Assembly (NCBI GenBank): GCA_963754535.1
Contig: CAVWGG010000011.1
Location: 186,001-250,000, forward strand
From: RPQJ01 sp963754535
GTDB lineage: Bacteria; Pseudomonadota; Gammaproteobacteria; Steroidobacterales; Steroidobacteraceae
Reading direction: 5' to 3'
Length of the DNA: 64,000 nucleotides
Both the position numbers and the translations under genes were made by a program. Position 1 is the stretch's first letter, and each line of letters begins with the position of its first letter. The notes beneath the pieces are model-generated. The model was not told the DNA's origin. It worked only from the letters and a program-made list of their open reading frames with translations, and did no database searches. This document shows, one piece after another, positions 8,257 through 16,261 of the stretch.

Positions 8257-9177
8257 ATGAACGAACTGCGCTGGATCCTGCTCGTTGCCGGGGTGCTGCT
8301 CATCGCCGGCCTGTACCTGTGGGGCATGCGCTCCCGCTGGCAAGGGCGGGGCGAGACCGAAGACTCGCGTCGCCCCGCCGTCTTCACGGGCGGCGCCAAG
8401 GGCTTCGAGACCGAGGCTGCGGCCCCGCTTGGCGATGACGATGACGACATCGACGCCGGGGAACCAGAGTTCCGGGCCGACTCGCGGGTCGAGCGCCGCA
8501 TCGAGCCGAGTTTCGACGCTGACGACGTCGCTGCGCTCGACGCGCCGGAGTCGCGTCGCGTCGAATTCGACGACGAGAGCGACTTCGAGACCCCTGCGAT
8601 CGGGCGGCGCGAGCCGACCCTGTCCTCGACTCGAACCGAGGCCGCGCCGACCGCTCGACAGGAACCGACGTCGCGCGTCGAGCCCACCCTGGGTGCGTCC
8701 CCCGTCGACGATCTCGAGCCCGCGCCTGCCGCGCCCAGCGCAGCACCGGCACCGCGTCGCCCGCAGAAGATCCTCGCGATCCGCGTGACCGCGTCGGCTC
8801 CCGCGCGCTTCGACGGCGCCGAACTGCTCAAGGCGCTGCGCTCCGAAGGGCTGGGATTCGGTCGCTACGAAATTTTCCATCGACTGCATGACGATGGCCG
8901 TCCGATCTACAGCGTCGCCAGCCTGCGCGAGCCGGGCACGTTCGACATCGAGTCGATGCCGACAACGTACTTCCCTGGCGTCGCCATGTTCGCGGTGCTG
9001 CCTGGTCCGGTGTCCGCCGCAGAAGCCTTCGACGAGATGATCTTCGCCGCGCGAGCACTGGCCACGCACCTCAATGGCTCGCTGGCCGACGAGCGCGGGG
9101 CACCGTTGACCGCGTTGCGGGTCGGCAAGCTCCGCGAGGAAGCGCTCGAGTTCGAGCGCGCCGCCGGTTCGAGCTGA
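8257..9177 (+). CDS. zipA: cell division protein ZipA
   Basis: Inner-membrane protein that tethers FtsZ to the membrane at the Z-ring. The 306-residue protein has the expected three parts: an N-terminal membrane anchor (WILLVAGVLLIAGLYLWG, residues 6-23) with a positively charged cytoplasmic flank, an acidic and proline/alanine-rich linker to about residue 165, and a C-terminal FtsZ-binding domain (FDGAELLKALRSEGLGFG, later EAFDEMIFAARALATHL). It sits between smc and ligA, the usual gammaproteobacterial neighbours, and ligA begins nine bases after its stop. The linker is weakly conserved in this family, so the call rests on both ends and on context. Confidence 0.92.
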   Translation: MNELRWILLVAGVLLIAGLYLWGMRSRWQGRGETEDSRRPAVFTGGAKGFETEAAAPLGDDDDDIDAGEPEFRADSRVERRIEPSFDADDVAALDAPESRRVEFDDESDFETPAIGRREPTLSSTRTEAAPTARQEPTSRVEPTLGASPVDDLEPAPAAPSAAPAPRRPQKILAIRVTASAPARFDGAELLKALRSEGLGFGRYEIFHRLHDDGRPIYSVASLREPGTFDIESMPTTYFPGVAMFAVLPGPVSAAEAFDEMIFAARALATHLNGSLADERGAPLTALRVGKLREEALEFERAAGSS

Positions 9178-9186
9178 GGCCCGGCC

Positions 9187-11220
9187 ATGGCGACGTCCCG
9201 CGAGGTGGCGAGACGGGCCCGCGAACTGCGCGAGCTGATCGAAAACCACAACTACCGGTACTACGTTCTCGACGACCCGGAAGTTTCGGATGCGCAGTTC
9301 GACGCCCTGATGCGCGAACTGAAGCAGCTCGAGTCCGAGCATCCTGAGCTGGCCGATGCCGACTCACCCACGCAGCGCGTGGGCGGGCAGGCCTCGCGCG
9401 AATTCCGCGAGGTCGTGCACGCGGTGCCGATGCTCTCGCTCGACAACGCGTTCAGCGAGCAGGACATCCTCGATTTCGACCGTCGTGCGCGCGAGCGCCT
9501 CGATGTGGCGGCGATCGCGTACTCGGCCGAGCCGAAGATCGACGGCCTCGCCATCACGTTGCGCTACGAACGGGGCCGGCTGGTACAGGCAGCAACGCGG
9601 GGTGATGGCTCGCGCGGCGAGGACGTCACGGTGAACGTGCGCGCCATCCGTTCGGTTCCCATCCAGCTGCGCGGCAGGAATCCGCCGGCGGTGCTGGAGG
9701 CGCGGGGCGAGGTCTTCATGACCCGCAGGTCGTTCGAGGCACTGAACCTGCGCCAGTCCGAGCGTGGCGACAAGACGTTCGCCAACCCGCGCAATGCGGC
9801 GGCCGGCAGCCTGCGGCAGCTCGATCCGTCGATCACGGCAGAACGCTCGCTCGACCTGTTCTTCTACGGCGTCGGTGCGATCGAAGGCTGGCAGCTGCCG
9901 GCGCGCCACAGCGAAGTCCTCGGCGCCTTGCGCGGGTTCGGCCTGCGCACGTGCCCGGAAATCGACGTCGTCGCTGGCGTTGACGGCTGCCTCGCCTACT
10001 ACGGCCGGATCGGCGGGCGTCGCAACGCGCTTGCCTACGACATCGACGGCGTGGTCTACAAAGTCGACCGCCTCGACTGGCAGCGCGACCTTGGTTTCGT
10101 GGCGCGGGCGCCGCGCTGGGCCGTCGCACACAAGTTTCCGGCGCAGGAAGAGGCGACCGTGGTGCACGACGTTAAATTCTACGTCGGTCGTACCGGTGCG
10201 CTCACGCCCGTGGCGCACGTGGTGCCGGTGTTCGTCGGTGGTGTGACGGTCAGCAACGTCACGCTGCACAACATGGACGAGGTCGCGCGCAAGGACGTAC
10301 GCATCGGCGACACGGTCGTCGTGCGCCGGGCTGGCGACGTCATCCCCGAGATCGTGCGCGTGATTCCAGAGAAGCGACCGGACGACGCACGCATCGTGCA
10401 GCTGCCGACGCGGTGCCCGGTCTGCAACTCGCACGTCGTCCGTACCGAGGGCGAAGCCGTCGCTCGCTGCTCCGGCGGACTCGTCTGCGCCGCGCAGCGT
10501 CTCGGCGCAATCCGTCACTTTGCGTCGCGCCGCGCGATGGACGTGGATGGCCTCGGTGAACGGCTGGTCGAACAGTTGATCGCAAGCGGCCGTGTCACTA
10601 CGCCGGCCGATCTCTACACCCTGACGGTGGACGAGCTCGCTGATCTGGAGCGCATGGGACCCAAGTCCGCGGCCAACCTGGTTGCGGCGCTCGGGCAAAG
10701 CAAGCAGACGACGCTGCCGCGATTCCTGTATGCGCTCGGCATCCGCGACGTGGGCGAGGCGACCGCGCTCGCGCTCGCCGAACATTTCGGCGACCTCGAT
10801 CCGCTGCAGGTCGCGACATTGGACGAGATCCAGCAGGTGCGCGACGTCGGCCCGATCGTCGCGGCGCACGTGCGGGAATTCTTCGATGAGGAGCGCAATC
10901 GCGTCGTGATCGGGAAGCTGCGTGAGGCGGGAGTGCGCTGGCCCGTCATCGAGCGCGCGGCCGCTGCGGCCGCAGGTGCGCTGACGGGCCAGGTCGTCGT
11001 GGTCACCGGCACGCTCGCAACGATGTCGCGCGAGGAGGCGCGGGAGGCCGCGCGGGCGGCTGGTGCGACCGTCACTGATTCCGTGTCGAAAAAGACCACC
11101 TTGCTGGTGGTAGGGGCCGAGGCCGGCTCGAAGCTCAAGAAGGCTCAGGACCTGGGCACCCGCATCGCCGACGAAACTGAATTCCTGCAGCTGCTCGGCC
11201 GCGGCGGTCCGGCGCAATGA
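9187..11220 (+). CDS. ligA: NAD-dependent DNA ligase LigA
   Basis: Seals nicks in replication and repair using NAD+. The 677-residue protein shows the Ia domain (HNYRYYVLDDPEVSD), the adenylation domain with catalytic Lys117 in the KxDG motif (AEPKIDG), the OB fold, a four-cysteine zinc finger (CPVCNSHVV ... CSGGLVC), helix-hairpin-helix repeats (LERMGPKSAANLVAAL and DVGEATALALAEHF) and a C-terminal BRCT domain (TGQVVVVTGTLATMSREEA). It begins with ATG nine bases after zipA. All catalytic landmarks are present. Confidence 0.97.
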   Translation: MATSREVARRARELRELIENHNYRYYVLDDPEVSDAQFDALMRELKQLESEHPELADADSPTQRVGGQASREFREVVHAVPMLSLDNAFSEQDILDFDRRARERLDVAAIAYSAEPKIDGLAITLRYERGRLVQAATRGDGSRGEDVTVNVRAIRSVPIQLRGRNPPAVLEARGEVFMTRRSFEALNLRQSERGDKTFANPRNAAAGSLRQLDPSITAERSLDLFFYGVGAIEGWQLPARHSEVLGALRGFGLRTCPEIDVVAGVDGCLAYYGRIGGRRNALAYDIDGVVYKVDRLDWQRDLGFVARAPRWAVAHKFPAQEEATVVHDVKFYVGRTGALTPVAHVVPVFVGGVTVSNVTLHNMDEVARKDVRIGDTVVVRRAGDVIPEIVRVIPEKRPDDARIVQLPTRCPVCNSHVVRTEGEAVARCSGGLVCAAQRLGAIRHFASRRAMDVDGLGERLVEQLIASGRVTTPADLYTLTVDELADLERMGPKSAANLVAALGQSKQTTLPRFLYALGIRDVGEATALALAEHFGDLDPLQVATLDEIQQVRDVGPIVAAHVREFFDEERNRVVIGKLREAGVRWPVIERAAAAAAGALTGQVVVVTGTLATMSREEAREAARAAGATVTDSVSKKTTLLVVGAEAGSKLKKAQDLGTRIADETEFLQLLGRGGPAQ

Positions 11221-11241
11221 CGCCGCGCGCAGGCTGACGCG

Positions 11242-12165
11242 ATGCTGCGCTACGCTCTCGGTCGCTTGCTTGGCATCGTGCCGACGCTGCTCGTCATCGT
11301 CACGGCGGCGTTCTTCGTGATGCGGGCGGCGCCGGGCGGGCCATTCGACGAAGAGCAGGCGATCCCGCCCGAGATCGAGGCCAACCTGCAGGCGGCTTAC
11401 GGCCTCGACCAGCCGGTGCTCGTGCAATACGGCCGCTACCTGCAGGGCCTGGTGCACGGCGATCTCGGCCCGTCGTTCAAGTACAAGGATTACCGCGTCT
11501 CCGAACTCATCGCGCGCGGCCTGCCGGTCACGCTCACGATCGGGACGCTTGCCCTGCTGCTCGCGCTGGTCCTGGGGGTACCGCTCGGCATGGCGGCCGC
11601 GTTGCGACACGACACCGCACTGGATCACTTCGTGATGACCATTGCGCTCGCCGGCATTGCCATTCCCGGGTTCGTGCTTGCGCCGGTGCTGGCGCTGTTC
11701 TTCGGCGTCAAGCTCGGTTGGCTGCCGGTCGCGGGCTGGGAACCGGGCAGCGTCCGCCACATGATCCTGCCGGTCGTCACGCTGGCGCTGCCGTTCGTTG
11801 CGTACATCGCCAGGCTCACGCGCGGCAGCCTGCTCGAAGTGCTGCAGGCGCCGTACCTGCGCGCAGCGCGCGCCAAGGGGCTCGCTCGCAGCGCGCTGAT
11901 CCGTCGCCATGCACTGAAGCCGACGCTGCTGCCCGTCGTGAGCTTCCTGGGGCCGGCCGCGGCTGCGCTGCTGACCGGTTCGCTCGTCGTCGAGCAGGTG
12001 TTCGGCCTGCCGGGCGTGGGACGGTATTTCGTGCAGGGCGCGATCAACCGCGACTACACGCTCGTGATGGGCATGGTGATCTTCTACGCCGCGCTGATCC
12101 TGCTGCTCAACCTCGCCGTCGACCTGGTGTACGGCTGGCTCGATCCGAGGATCCGGCATGGTTGA
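11242..12165 (+). CDS. oppB: ABC peptide transporter permease, OppB/DppB type
   Basis: First of two integral membrane subunits of an oligopeptide-type ABC importer. The 307-residue protein begins MLRYALGRLLGIVPTLLVI and has about six membrane segments with the conserved cytoplasmic EAA-like loop (YLRAARAKGLARSALIRRHALKP). It begins 22 bases after ligA and overlaps the next gene by eight bases, so oppB-C-D-F are one transcript. There is no periplasmic binding protein gene beside it, so the substrate cannot be read from context; the loader may be encoded elsewhere. Confidence 0.9.
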   Translation: MLRYALGRLLGIVPTLLVIVTAAFFVMRAAPGGPFDEEQAIPPEIEANLQAAYGLDQPVLVQYGRYLQGLVHGDLGPSFKYKDYRVSELIARGLPVTLTIGTLALLLALVLGVPLGMAAALRHDTALDHFVMTIALAGIAIPGFVLAPVLALFFGVKLGWLPVAGWEPGSVRHMILPVVTLALPFVAYIARLTRGSLLEVLQAPYLRAARAKGLARSALIRRHALKPTLLPVVSFLGPAAAALLTGSLVVEQVFGLPGVGRYFVQGAINRDYTLVMGMVIFYAALILLLNLAVDLVYGWLDPRIRHG

Positions 12166-13042
12166 GGCCGTGCCTGCCGTCGCGCGCCGACAGAGCCTGT
12201 GGGGCGATGCCTGGCAGCGCCTCAAGCGCAGCCGCGCGGCGATCGTGGCGGCGTCGCTGCTGCTGCTCGTGTGCGCGCTGGCACTCGTCGGGCCGTGGCT
12301 CAGTGCGTACACGGTCGAGCACGTCGACTGGACGCAGGCAACGCTTGCAACGCCGCCGTCGCTTGCGAACGGGCACTGGTTCGGCACCGACGCCAACGGC
12401 CGCGACCTGTTCGTGCGGGTCTGGATCGGCACACGCATGTCGCTGCTGGTTGCGGTGCTCGCGACGATCGTCAGCGTCGTCATCGGCGCTGCCTGGGGCG
12501 CCACTGCAGGTTACCTCGGCGGTCGCGTGGACGGCTGGATGATGCGGTTCGTCGACGTGCTCTACGCGCTGCCGTACATGTTCTTCGTGATCATCCTGAC
12601 CGTGGTGTTCGGCCGCAGCCTCGTGCTGATATTCCTCGCGATCGGTGCGGTCGGCTGGCTCACGATGGCGCGCATCGTGCGCGGCCAGGCGCTCGCCTTG
12701 CGGCAGCGCGAATTCGTCGAGGCGGCGATAGCGCTTGGCCTGCCGACTGCCACGATCATCGCCCGCCACATCGTGCCGAACGTGCTCGGCACGGTGATCG
12801 TGTATGCGACGCTCACGGTGCCGCAGGTCATCCTGTTCGAGAGTTTCCTGAGCTTCCTCGGCCTCGGCGTGCAGGAACCACTCACGAGCCTTGGCCGGCT
12901 CGTCGCCGAAGGCGCGCTCGAAATGGAGTCTTCGCCGTGGCTGCTGCTGATTCCATCCACCGTGCTCGCGATCGTCCTGCTATGCCTCAATTTCCTGGGT
13001 GACGGGCTGCGCGACGCGCTCGACCCGAGGCAGGCACGATGA
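12158..13042 (+). CDS. oppC: ABC peptide transporter permease, OppC/DppC type
   Basis: Second permease subunit, 294 residues. The N-terminal cytoplasmic stretch with LWGDAWQRLKRSRAAIV leads into the first membrane helix, and the characteristic OppC segment follows (WFGTDANGRDLFVRVWIGTR). The EAA loop is REFVEAAIALGLPTATIIAR and the C-terminal end is LNFLGDGLRDALDPR, as in the family. It overlaps oppB by eight bases and oppD by four (ATGA), which suggests tight translational coupling. Confidence 0.91.
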   Translation: MVEAVPAVARRQSLWGDAWQRLKRSRAAIVAASLLLLVCALALVGPWLSAYTVEHVDWTQATLATPPSLANGHWFGTDANGRDLFVRVWIGTRMSLLVAVLATIVSVVIGAAWGATAGYLGGRVDGWMMRFVDVLYALPYMFFVIILTVVFGRSLVLIFLAIGAVGWLTMARIVRGQALALRQREFVEAAIALGLPTATIIARHIVPNVLGTVIVYATLTVPQVILFESFLSFLGLGVQEPLTSLGRLVAEGALEMESSPWLLLIPSTVLAIVLLCLNFLGDGLRDALDPRQAR

Positions 13043-14034
13043 CCAGCGAGCTGGTGCTGCGCGTCCGTGGCCTCGACGTCGATTTCGCCACGGCGCAGGG
13101 CGAGGTGCAGGCCGTGTCCGGCGTTTCGTTCGACGTCCGTGCCGGTGAATGCCTCGCCGTGGTGGGTGAGTCGGGCTCCGGCAAGACCCAGGTGCTGATG
13201 GCCTGCCTTGGACTGCTCGCCGCGAACGGAATGTCGCGTGGCTCGGTCCAGTTTGCGGGCCGCGAACTGATCGGCGCGAGCGAACGCGCACTCAATGCCG
13301 TGCGCGGTACCGGCATCGGCTTGTTGTCGCAGGACCCGCTGAGTTCGCTCACGCCGCACCTGCGCATCGAGACGCTGCTGACGGAAGGCCTGCTCGATCG
13401 CGGCCTGGCCACGGTTGCTGAAGCCCGTGCGCGCGCGCTGCAGGCGCTGACCGAGGTCGAGATCCCGGAGCCGGAGGCGCGGTTGCGCCAGTACCCGCAC
13501 GAGTTGTCGGGCGGCATGCGCCAGCGTGTCGCACTGGCGGCTGCGCTCATGTGCAGTCCGCAGCTGCTGTTCGCGGACGAACCGACCACCGCGCTCGACG
13601 TCAGCGTGCAGGCCCGCGTGCTCGAGCTGCTCGCGGGAGTGCGCGACCGGGGCGTGGGCGTGCTGATCATCACGCACGATCTCGGCGTGGTCGCGGGACT
13701 CGCCGATCGGGTCGCGGTGATGTATTCCGGGCGGATCGTCGAGACTGCCGCGACGGACGAGCTGTTTTCTGCGCCGCAACATCCTTACACGGCGGCGTTG
13801 CTGGCGGCCGTACCGCGACTGCACGGTGACGCCCAGTCCAGGCTGGTCGGGATCCCGGGCGATCCGCCGCAGCCTTCCGCGCGCCCACCGGGGTGCGCGT
13901 TTGCACCGCGGTGCGAGCGGGCCGTGGAACGTTGCAGCGCATTGCGCCCCGAACTGACGCTATGCGCTGGCCTGAAGCCGCCCACCGCGGTGGCATGTCA
14001 TCGTCCGCTGCACGAACCGGCGGAGAACGCATGA
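13039..14034 (+). CDS. oppD: ABC peptide transporter ATP-binding subunit, OppD/DppD type
   Basis: Cytoplasmic ATPase subunit, 331 residues. Walker A is GESGSGKT (43-50), the signature is LSGGMRQRVALAAAL, and Walker B is QLLFADEPTTALDVSVQ. The C-terminal oligopeptide-transporter extension is present with its cysteines (GCAFAPRCERAVERC), a feature of Opp/Dpp ATPases that can hold an iron-sulfur cluster. The start overlaps oppC by four bases, and the oppF start overlaps its stop by four. Confidence 0.92.
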   Translation: MTSELVLRVRGLDVDFATAQGEVQAVSGVSFDVRAGECLAVVGESGSGKTQVLMACLGLLAANGMSRGSVQFAGRELIGASERALNAVRGTGIGLLSQDPLSSLTPHLRIETLLTEGLLDRGLATVAEARARALQALTEVEIPEPEARLRQYPHELSGGMRQRVALAAALMCSPQLLFADEPTTALDVSVQARVLELLAGVRDRGVGVLIITHDLGVVAGLADRVAVMYSGRIVETAATDELFSAPQHPYTAALLAAVPRLHGDAQSRLVGIPGDPPQPSARPPGCAFAPRCERAVERCSALRPELTLCAGLKPPTAVACHRPLHEPAENA

Positions 14035-14888
14035 GCGTGACCGTGCCCCTGCTGCAGGTCGATCGTGCCAGCGTGCGCTACGTGCTGCGGGGCGCGGGGT
14101 TGCTCGCACCGGCACGCTCGCTCGACGCACTGTCCGACGTGTCCATCGAAATCCGCGAAGGCGGCCGGCTCGGTGTCGTCGGCGAGTCCGGCTCGGGCAA
14201 GTCGACACTCGCGCGCGTCGTGCTCGGACTGGTGCGTGCACAGTCGGGTCGGGTAGCCTGGGAAGGCCGCACCGTCGACTATGACGACGCGACCGCGATG
14301 CGTTCCCTGCGACGCGAGATGCAGGTCGTCTTCCAGGATCCATTCGGCAGCCTCGATCCGCGCATGACGGCGGGGCAGGCGGTGGGTGAGGCGTTGCAGG
14401 CCCTTGCCGGTCACGTGCCCTCGGTCGCAGCACAGGATCGTATCCGGGCTGCGCTCGCCGAGGTCGGGCTCGCGACGGCGTTTGCCGATCGTTACCCCCA
14501 CGAAATGAGTGGGGGGCAGTGCCAGCGTGTCGCGATTGCGCGCGCGATCGTCGCCCGACCGCGCCTGCTCGTCTGCGACGAAGCCGTGAGCGCGCTCGAC
14601 GTGTCCGTGCAGGCGCAGATCGTCAACCTGCTGCACGAGTTGAGCGAGCGCTACCGGATGTCGCTGCTCTTCATCAGTCACAACCTGGCCGTGGTGCGGC
14701 ACCTCTGCGACGATGTCGCGGTGTTGTGCCAGGGGCGGTTGGTGGAGCAGGGCAGTCGCGACGAAATCTTCGGCCGGCCGCGCGAGGCGTATACGCGGGC
14801 CTTGCTGGCGGCGGTGCCTGATCCGGATCCGGCGTTGCAGCGGGCGCGTATCGCGTCGTCGCGGAACCCGTTCAAGGCGGGCCGGTAG
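14031..14888 (+). CDS. oppF: ABC peptide transporter ATP-binding subunit, OppF/DppF type
   Basis: Second ATPase subunit, 285 residues from the ATG at 14031, which overlaps the oppD stop as ATGA; an upstream in-frame start at 13893 would only add oppD-overlapping sequence. Walker A is GESGSGKST, the signature MSGGQCQRVAIARAI and Walker B RLLVCDEAVSALDVSVQ. It is shorter than many OppF proteins: the cysteine-rich C-terminal extension is nearly absent and the protein ends soon after LLAAVPDPDP. The gene ends the operon 17 bases before the repeat element at 14905. Confidence 0.9.
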   Translation: MSVTVPLLQVDRASVRYVLRGAGLLAPARSLDALSDVSIEIREGGRLGVVGESGSGKSTLARVVLGLVRAQSGRVAWEGRTVDYDDATAMRSLRREMQVVFQDPFGSLDPRMTAGQAVGEALQALAGHVPSVAAQDRIRAALAEVGLATAFADRYPHEMSGGQCQRVAIARAIVARPRLLVCDEAVSALDVSVQAQIVNLLHELSERYRMSLLFISHNLAVVRHLCDDVAVLCQGRLVEQGSRDEIFGRPREAYTRALLAAVPDPDPALQRARIASSRNPFKAGR

Positions 14889-14904
14889 TCGCGGGCGGCG
14901 TGTC

Positions 14905-15021
14905 CGGTGTCTTTTCTGGCCCGCGGAAAGGCAGATACGCGGGCCAGAAAAGACACCGAACCCACCGCTCGACACGCAGCGCCTGAGCTCGTTCCCGCCG
15001 TCGGCGGGAAACACGCACGGC
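14905..15021 (+). repeat. two-hairpin repeat element, copy A
   Basis: Hairpin 1 is a perfect 21-bp stem (14905-14925 with 14938-14958) around the loop GAAAGGCAGATA. A linker follows with ACCGCTCG and GCGCCTGAGCTCGTT. Hairpin 2 is a perfect 9-bp stem (14992-15000 with 15002-15010, TTCCCGCCG/CGGCGGGAA), and the element ends in CGCACGGCG. Copy B at 15205-15328, on the opposite strand, keeps the loop, linker and end but has different stem sequences. No protein homology was seen here. Confidence 0.8.
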
Positions 15022-15204
15022 GCATGCAGCCTGCACGGGTCCGAATCAGAGGGTGGAGTAACCAATCGGAGGCTGCACAGCTTGGCAGCCTCCAAACGTT
15101 CCTGGCACCCCTGTCGCGGATAGACGACTTTTCGCCCCGGTCACTGTGCACGGCCCTGCATATCAAGACGTGGCTGGTGACGTTGAACCTGGTTGATAAC
15201 GCTT
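15022..15204. other. gene-free spacer between the two repeat copies
   Basis: This 183-base stretch lies between the two inverted element copies. It holds a perfect 9-bp hairpin (GGAGGCTGC at 15068-15076 and GCAGCCTCC at 15085-15093). I see no convincing reading frame; open frames crossing it are uninterrupted only because of high GC and are made of repeat sequence. Confidence 0.6.
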
Positions 15205-15328
15205 GCGCCGTGCGACGTTTTCGGTCCGCCGAAAACGAGCTCAGGCGCGGCCTCGCAAGCGGTCGATCCGGTGGTTCTTCCCGAGCGCGTGTCTGCCTTT
15301 CCTCGCTCGGGAAGAACCACCGGATCGG
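15205..15328 (-). repeat. two-hairpin repeat element, copy B (inverted)
   Basis: Read on the minus strand. Hairpin 1 is a perfect 24-bp stem (15264-15287 with 15304-15327) whose loop contains GGAAAGGCAGACACG. The linker (15238-15263) reads ACCGCTTG...GCGCCTGAGCT, and hairpin 2 is a perfect 9-bp stem (15216-15224 with 15229-15237, CGTTTTCGG/CCGAAAACG). The end reads CGCACGGCGC. The stems share no sequence with copy A, but the unpaired parts are nearly identical. The remaining 150 bases to the next gene show nothing I can name. Confidence 0.8.
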
Positions 15329-15477
15329 CCGCCTGCACGACGGCACCCAACCCGACTTCGCCAAACCGAAAACACCCGCAGGCCCGTAGGGGAAACCCGC
15401 GTTGGAATACGTCCAGTCGGGTGGTTATCCTGCACCCTCGATCGCAGCGTCGTCATGGCGCCGTGACAGGGTAACGC

Positions 15478-16203
15478 ATGAACATGGAACTTGGCCTGCT
15501 GCTGCTGACAGCCGTATCGATCGGCTTCGTCCACACCGTCCTCGGGCCCGATCATTACCTGCCATTCGTTGCGATGTCGGCGGCACGCAACTGGACGCGC
15601 CGCAAGACCATGCTCGTCACCGCGTTCTGCGGCGCCGGCCACGTGCTCGGTTCGATCCTCATCGGTTTCATCGGCATCGCGATCGGCGCATCGCTGCACC
15701 GCCTGCAATGGCTCGAAGGCGTCCGCGGCGATCTCGCGGCCTATGCCCTGATCGCCTTCGGCCTCGTCTACATGGCCTGGGGACTCAAGCAGGCCTGGCG
15801 CAGCCGGAAGCACTCGCACGAACACATCCACTCGGACGGCACCCGTCACCGGCACACGCACGGCCATCACACGCGGGACGAGCACTTGCACGTCCACGTC
15901 CAGCTCGACACCGACAACGTCCGCAGCATCACGCCGTGGGCGCTGTTCGTCATCTTCATCCTGGGCCCGTGCGAGGCATTGATCCCGCTGCTGATGTACC
16001 CGGCCTCGCAGCACAGCTGGTGGGCGGTCACCGTGGTCGTGCTGGCATTCGCGGCGGCGACGATTGCCACGATGATGACCATCGTCTACCTGGCCATGCG
16101 CGGGCTCGAAAGGTTCCCGCTGGCCTCGGCCGAGCGGTATGTCCACGCCCTGGCCGGCGCCGCCCTCAGCCTTTGTGGAGTGGGCATCGTCCTCGGCCTC
16201 TGA
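15478..16203 (+). CDS. NicO/UreH-like metal (nickel/cobalt) transporter family protein
   Basis: Polytopic inner-membrane protein of 241 residues. The first membrane segment carries H19-TVLGP-D25-H26, a variant of the H-x4-DH metal-binding signature of nickel/cobalt permeases with one extra residue. A second landmark is FILGPCEALIPLLMYP, and there is a strongly His-rich cytoplasmic or periplasmic loop at about residues 118-142 (HSHEHIHSDGTRHRHTHGHH), typical of metal handling. About six membrane segments are visible. No urease, hydrogenase-maturation or cobalamin genes are adjacent. A TauE/SafE-type name would also fit the fold; the substrate is inferred only from the histidines. Confidence 0.72.
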   Translation: MNMELGLLLLTAVSIGFVHTVLGPDHYLPFVAMSAARNWTRRKTMLVTAFCGAGHVLGSILIGFIGIAIGASLHRLQWLEGVRGDLAAYALIAFGLVYMAWGLKQAWRSRKHSHEHIHSDGTRHRHTHGHHTRDEHLHVHVQLDTDNVRSITPWALFVIFILGPCEALIPLLMYPASQHSWWAVTVVVLAFAAATIATMMTIVYLAMRGLERFPLASAERYVHALAGAALSLCGVGIVLGL

Positions 16204-16261
16204 CTGGTGCGATAATTGGCGGACGAACCGTTCGTCCGGCCAGCCACCAGGCATCGCGACC

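Noticed and set aside
9364..12504. Minus-strand open frame of over 1000 codons opposite ligA and oppB
   Set aside because: Both plus-strand genes have clear catalytic motifs across this range; the antisense frame is rich in Arg, His and Gln without any family pattern.
12158..13042. Alternative overlapping plus-strand frame (12199-13002) over oppC
   Set aside because: oppC has clear permease motifs and overlaps both neighbours in the operon; the alternative frame is Arg-rich and has no family pattern.
14889..15477. Protein-coding genes in the gap after oppF
   Set aside because: Several open frames cross it on both strands, but they are repeat-element sequence read as codons and have no start with a ribosome site or recognisable domain.
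15380..15477. Cobalamin or nickel riboswitch before the NicO-like gene
   Set aside because: No recognisable conserved aptamer core was found in the ~100-base leader; only the transporter family suggests metal control.
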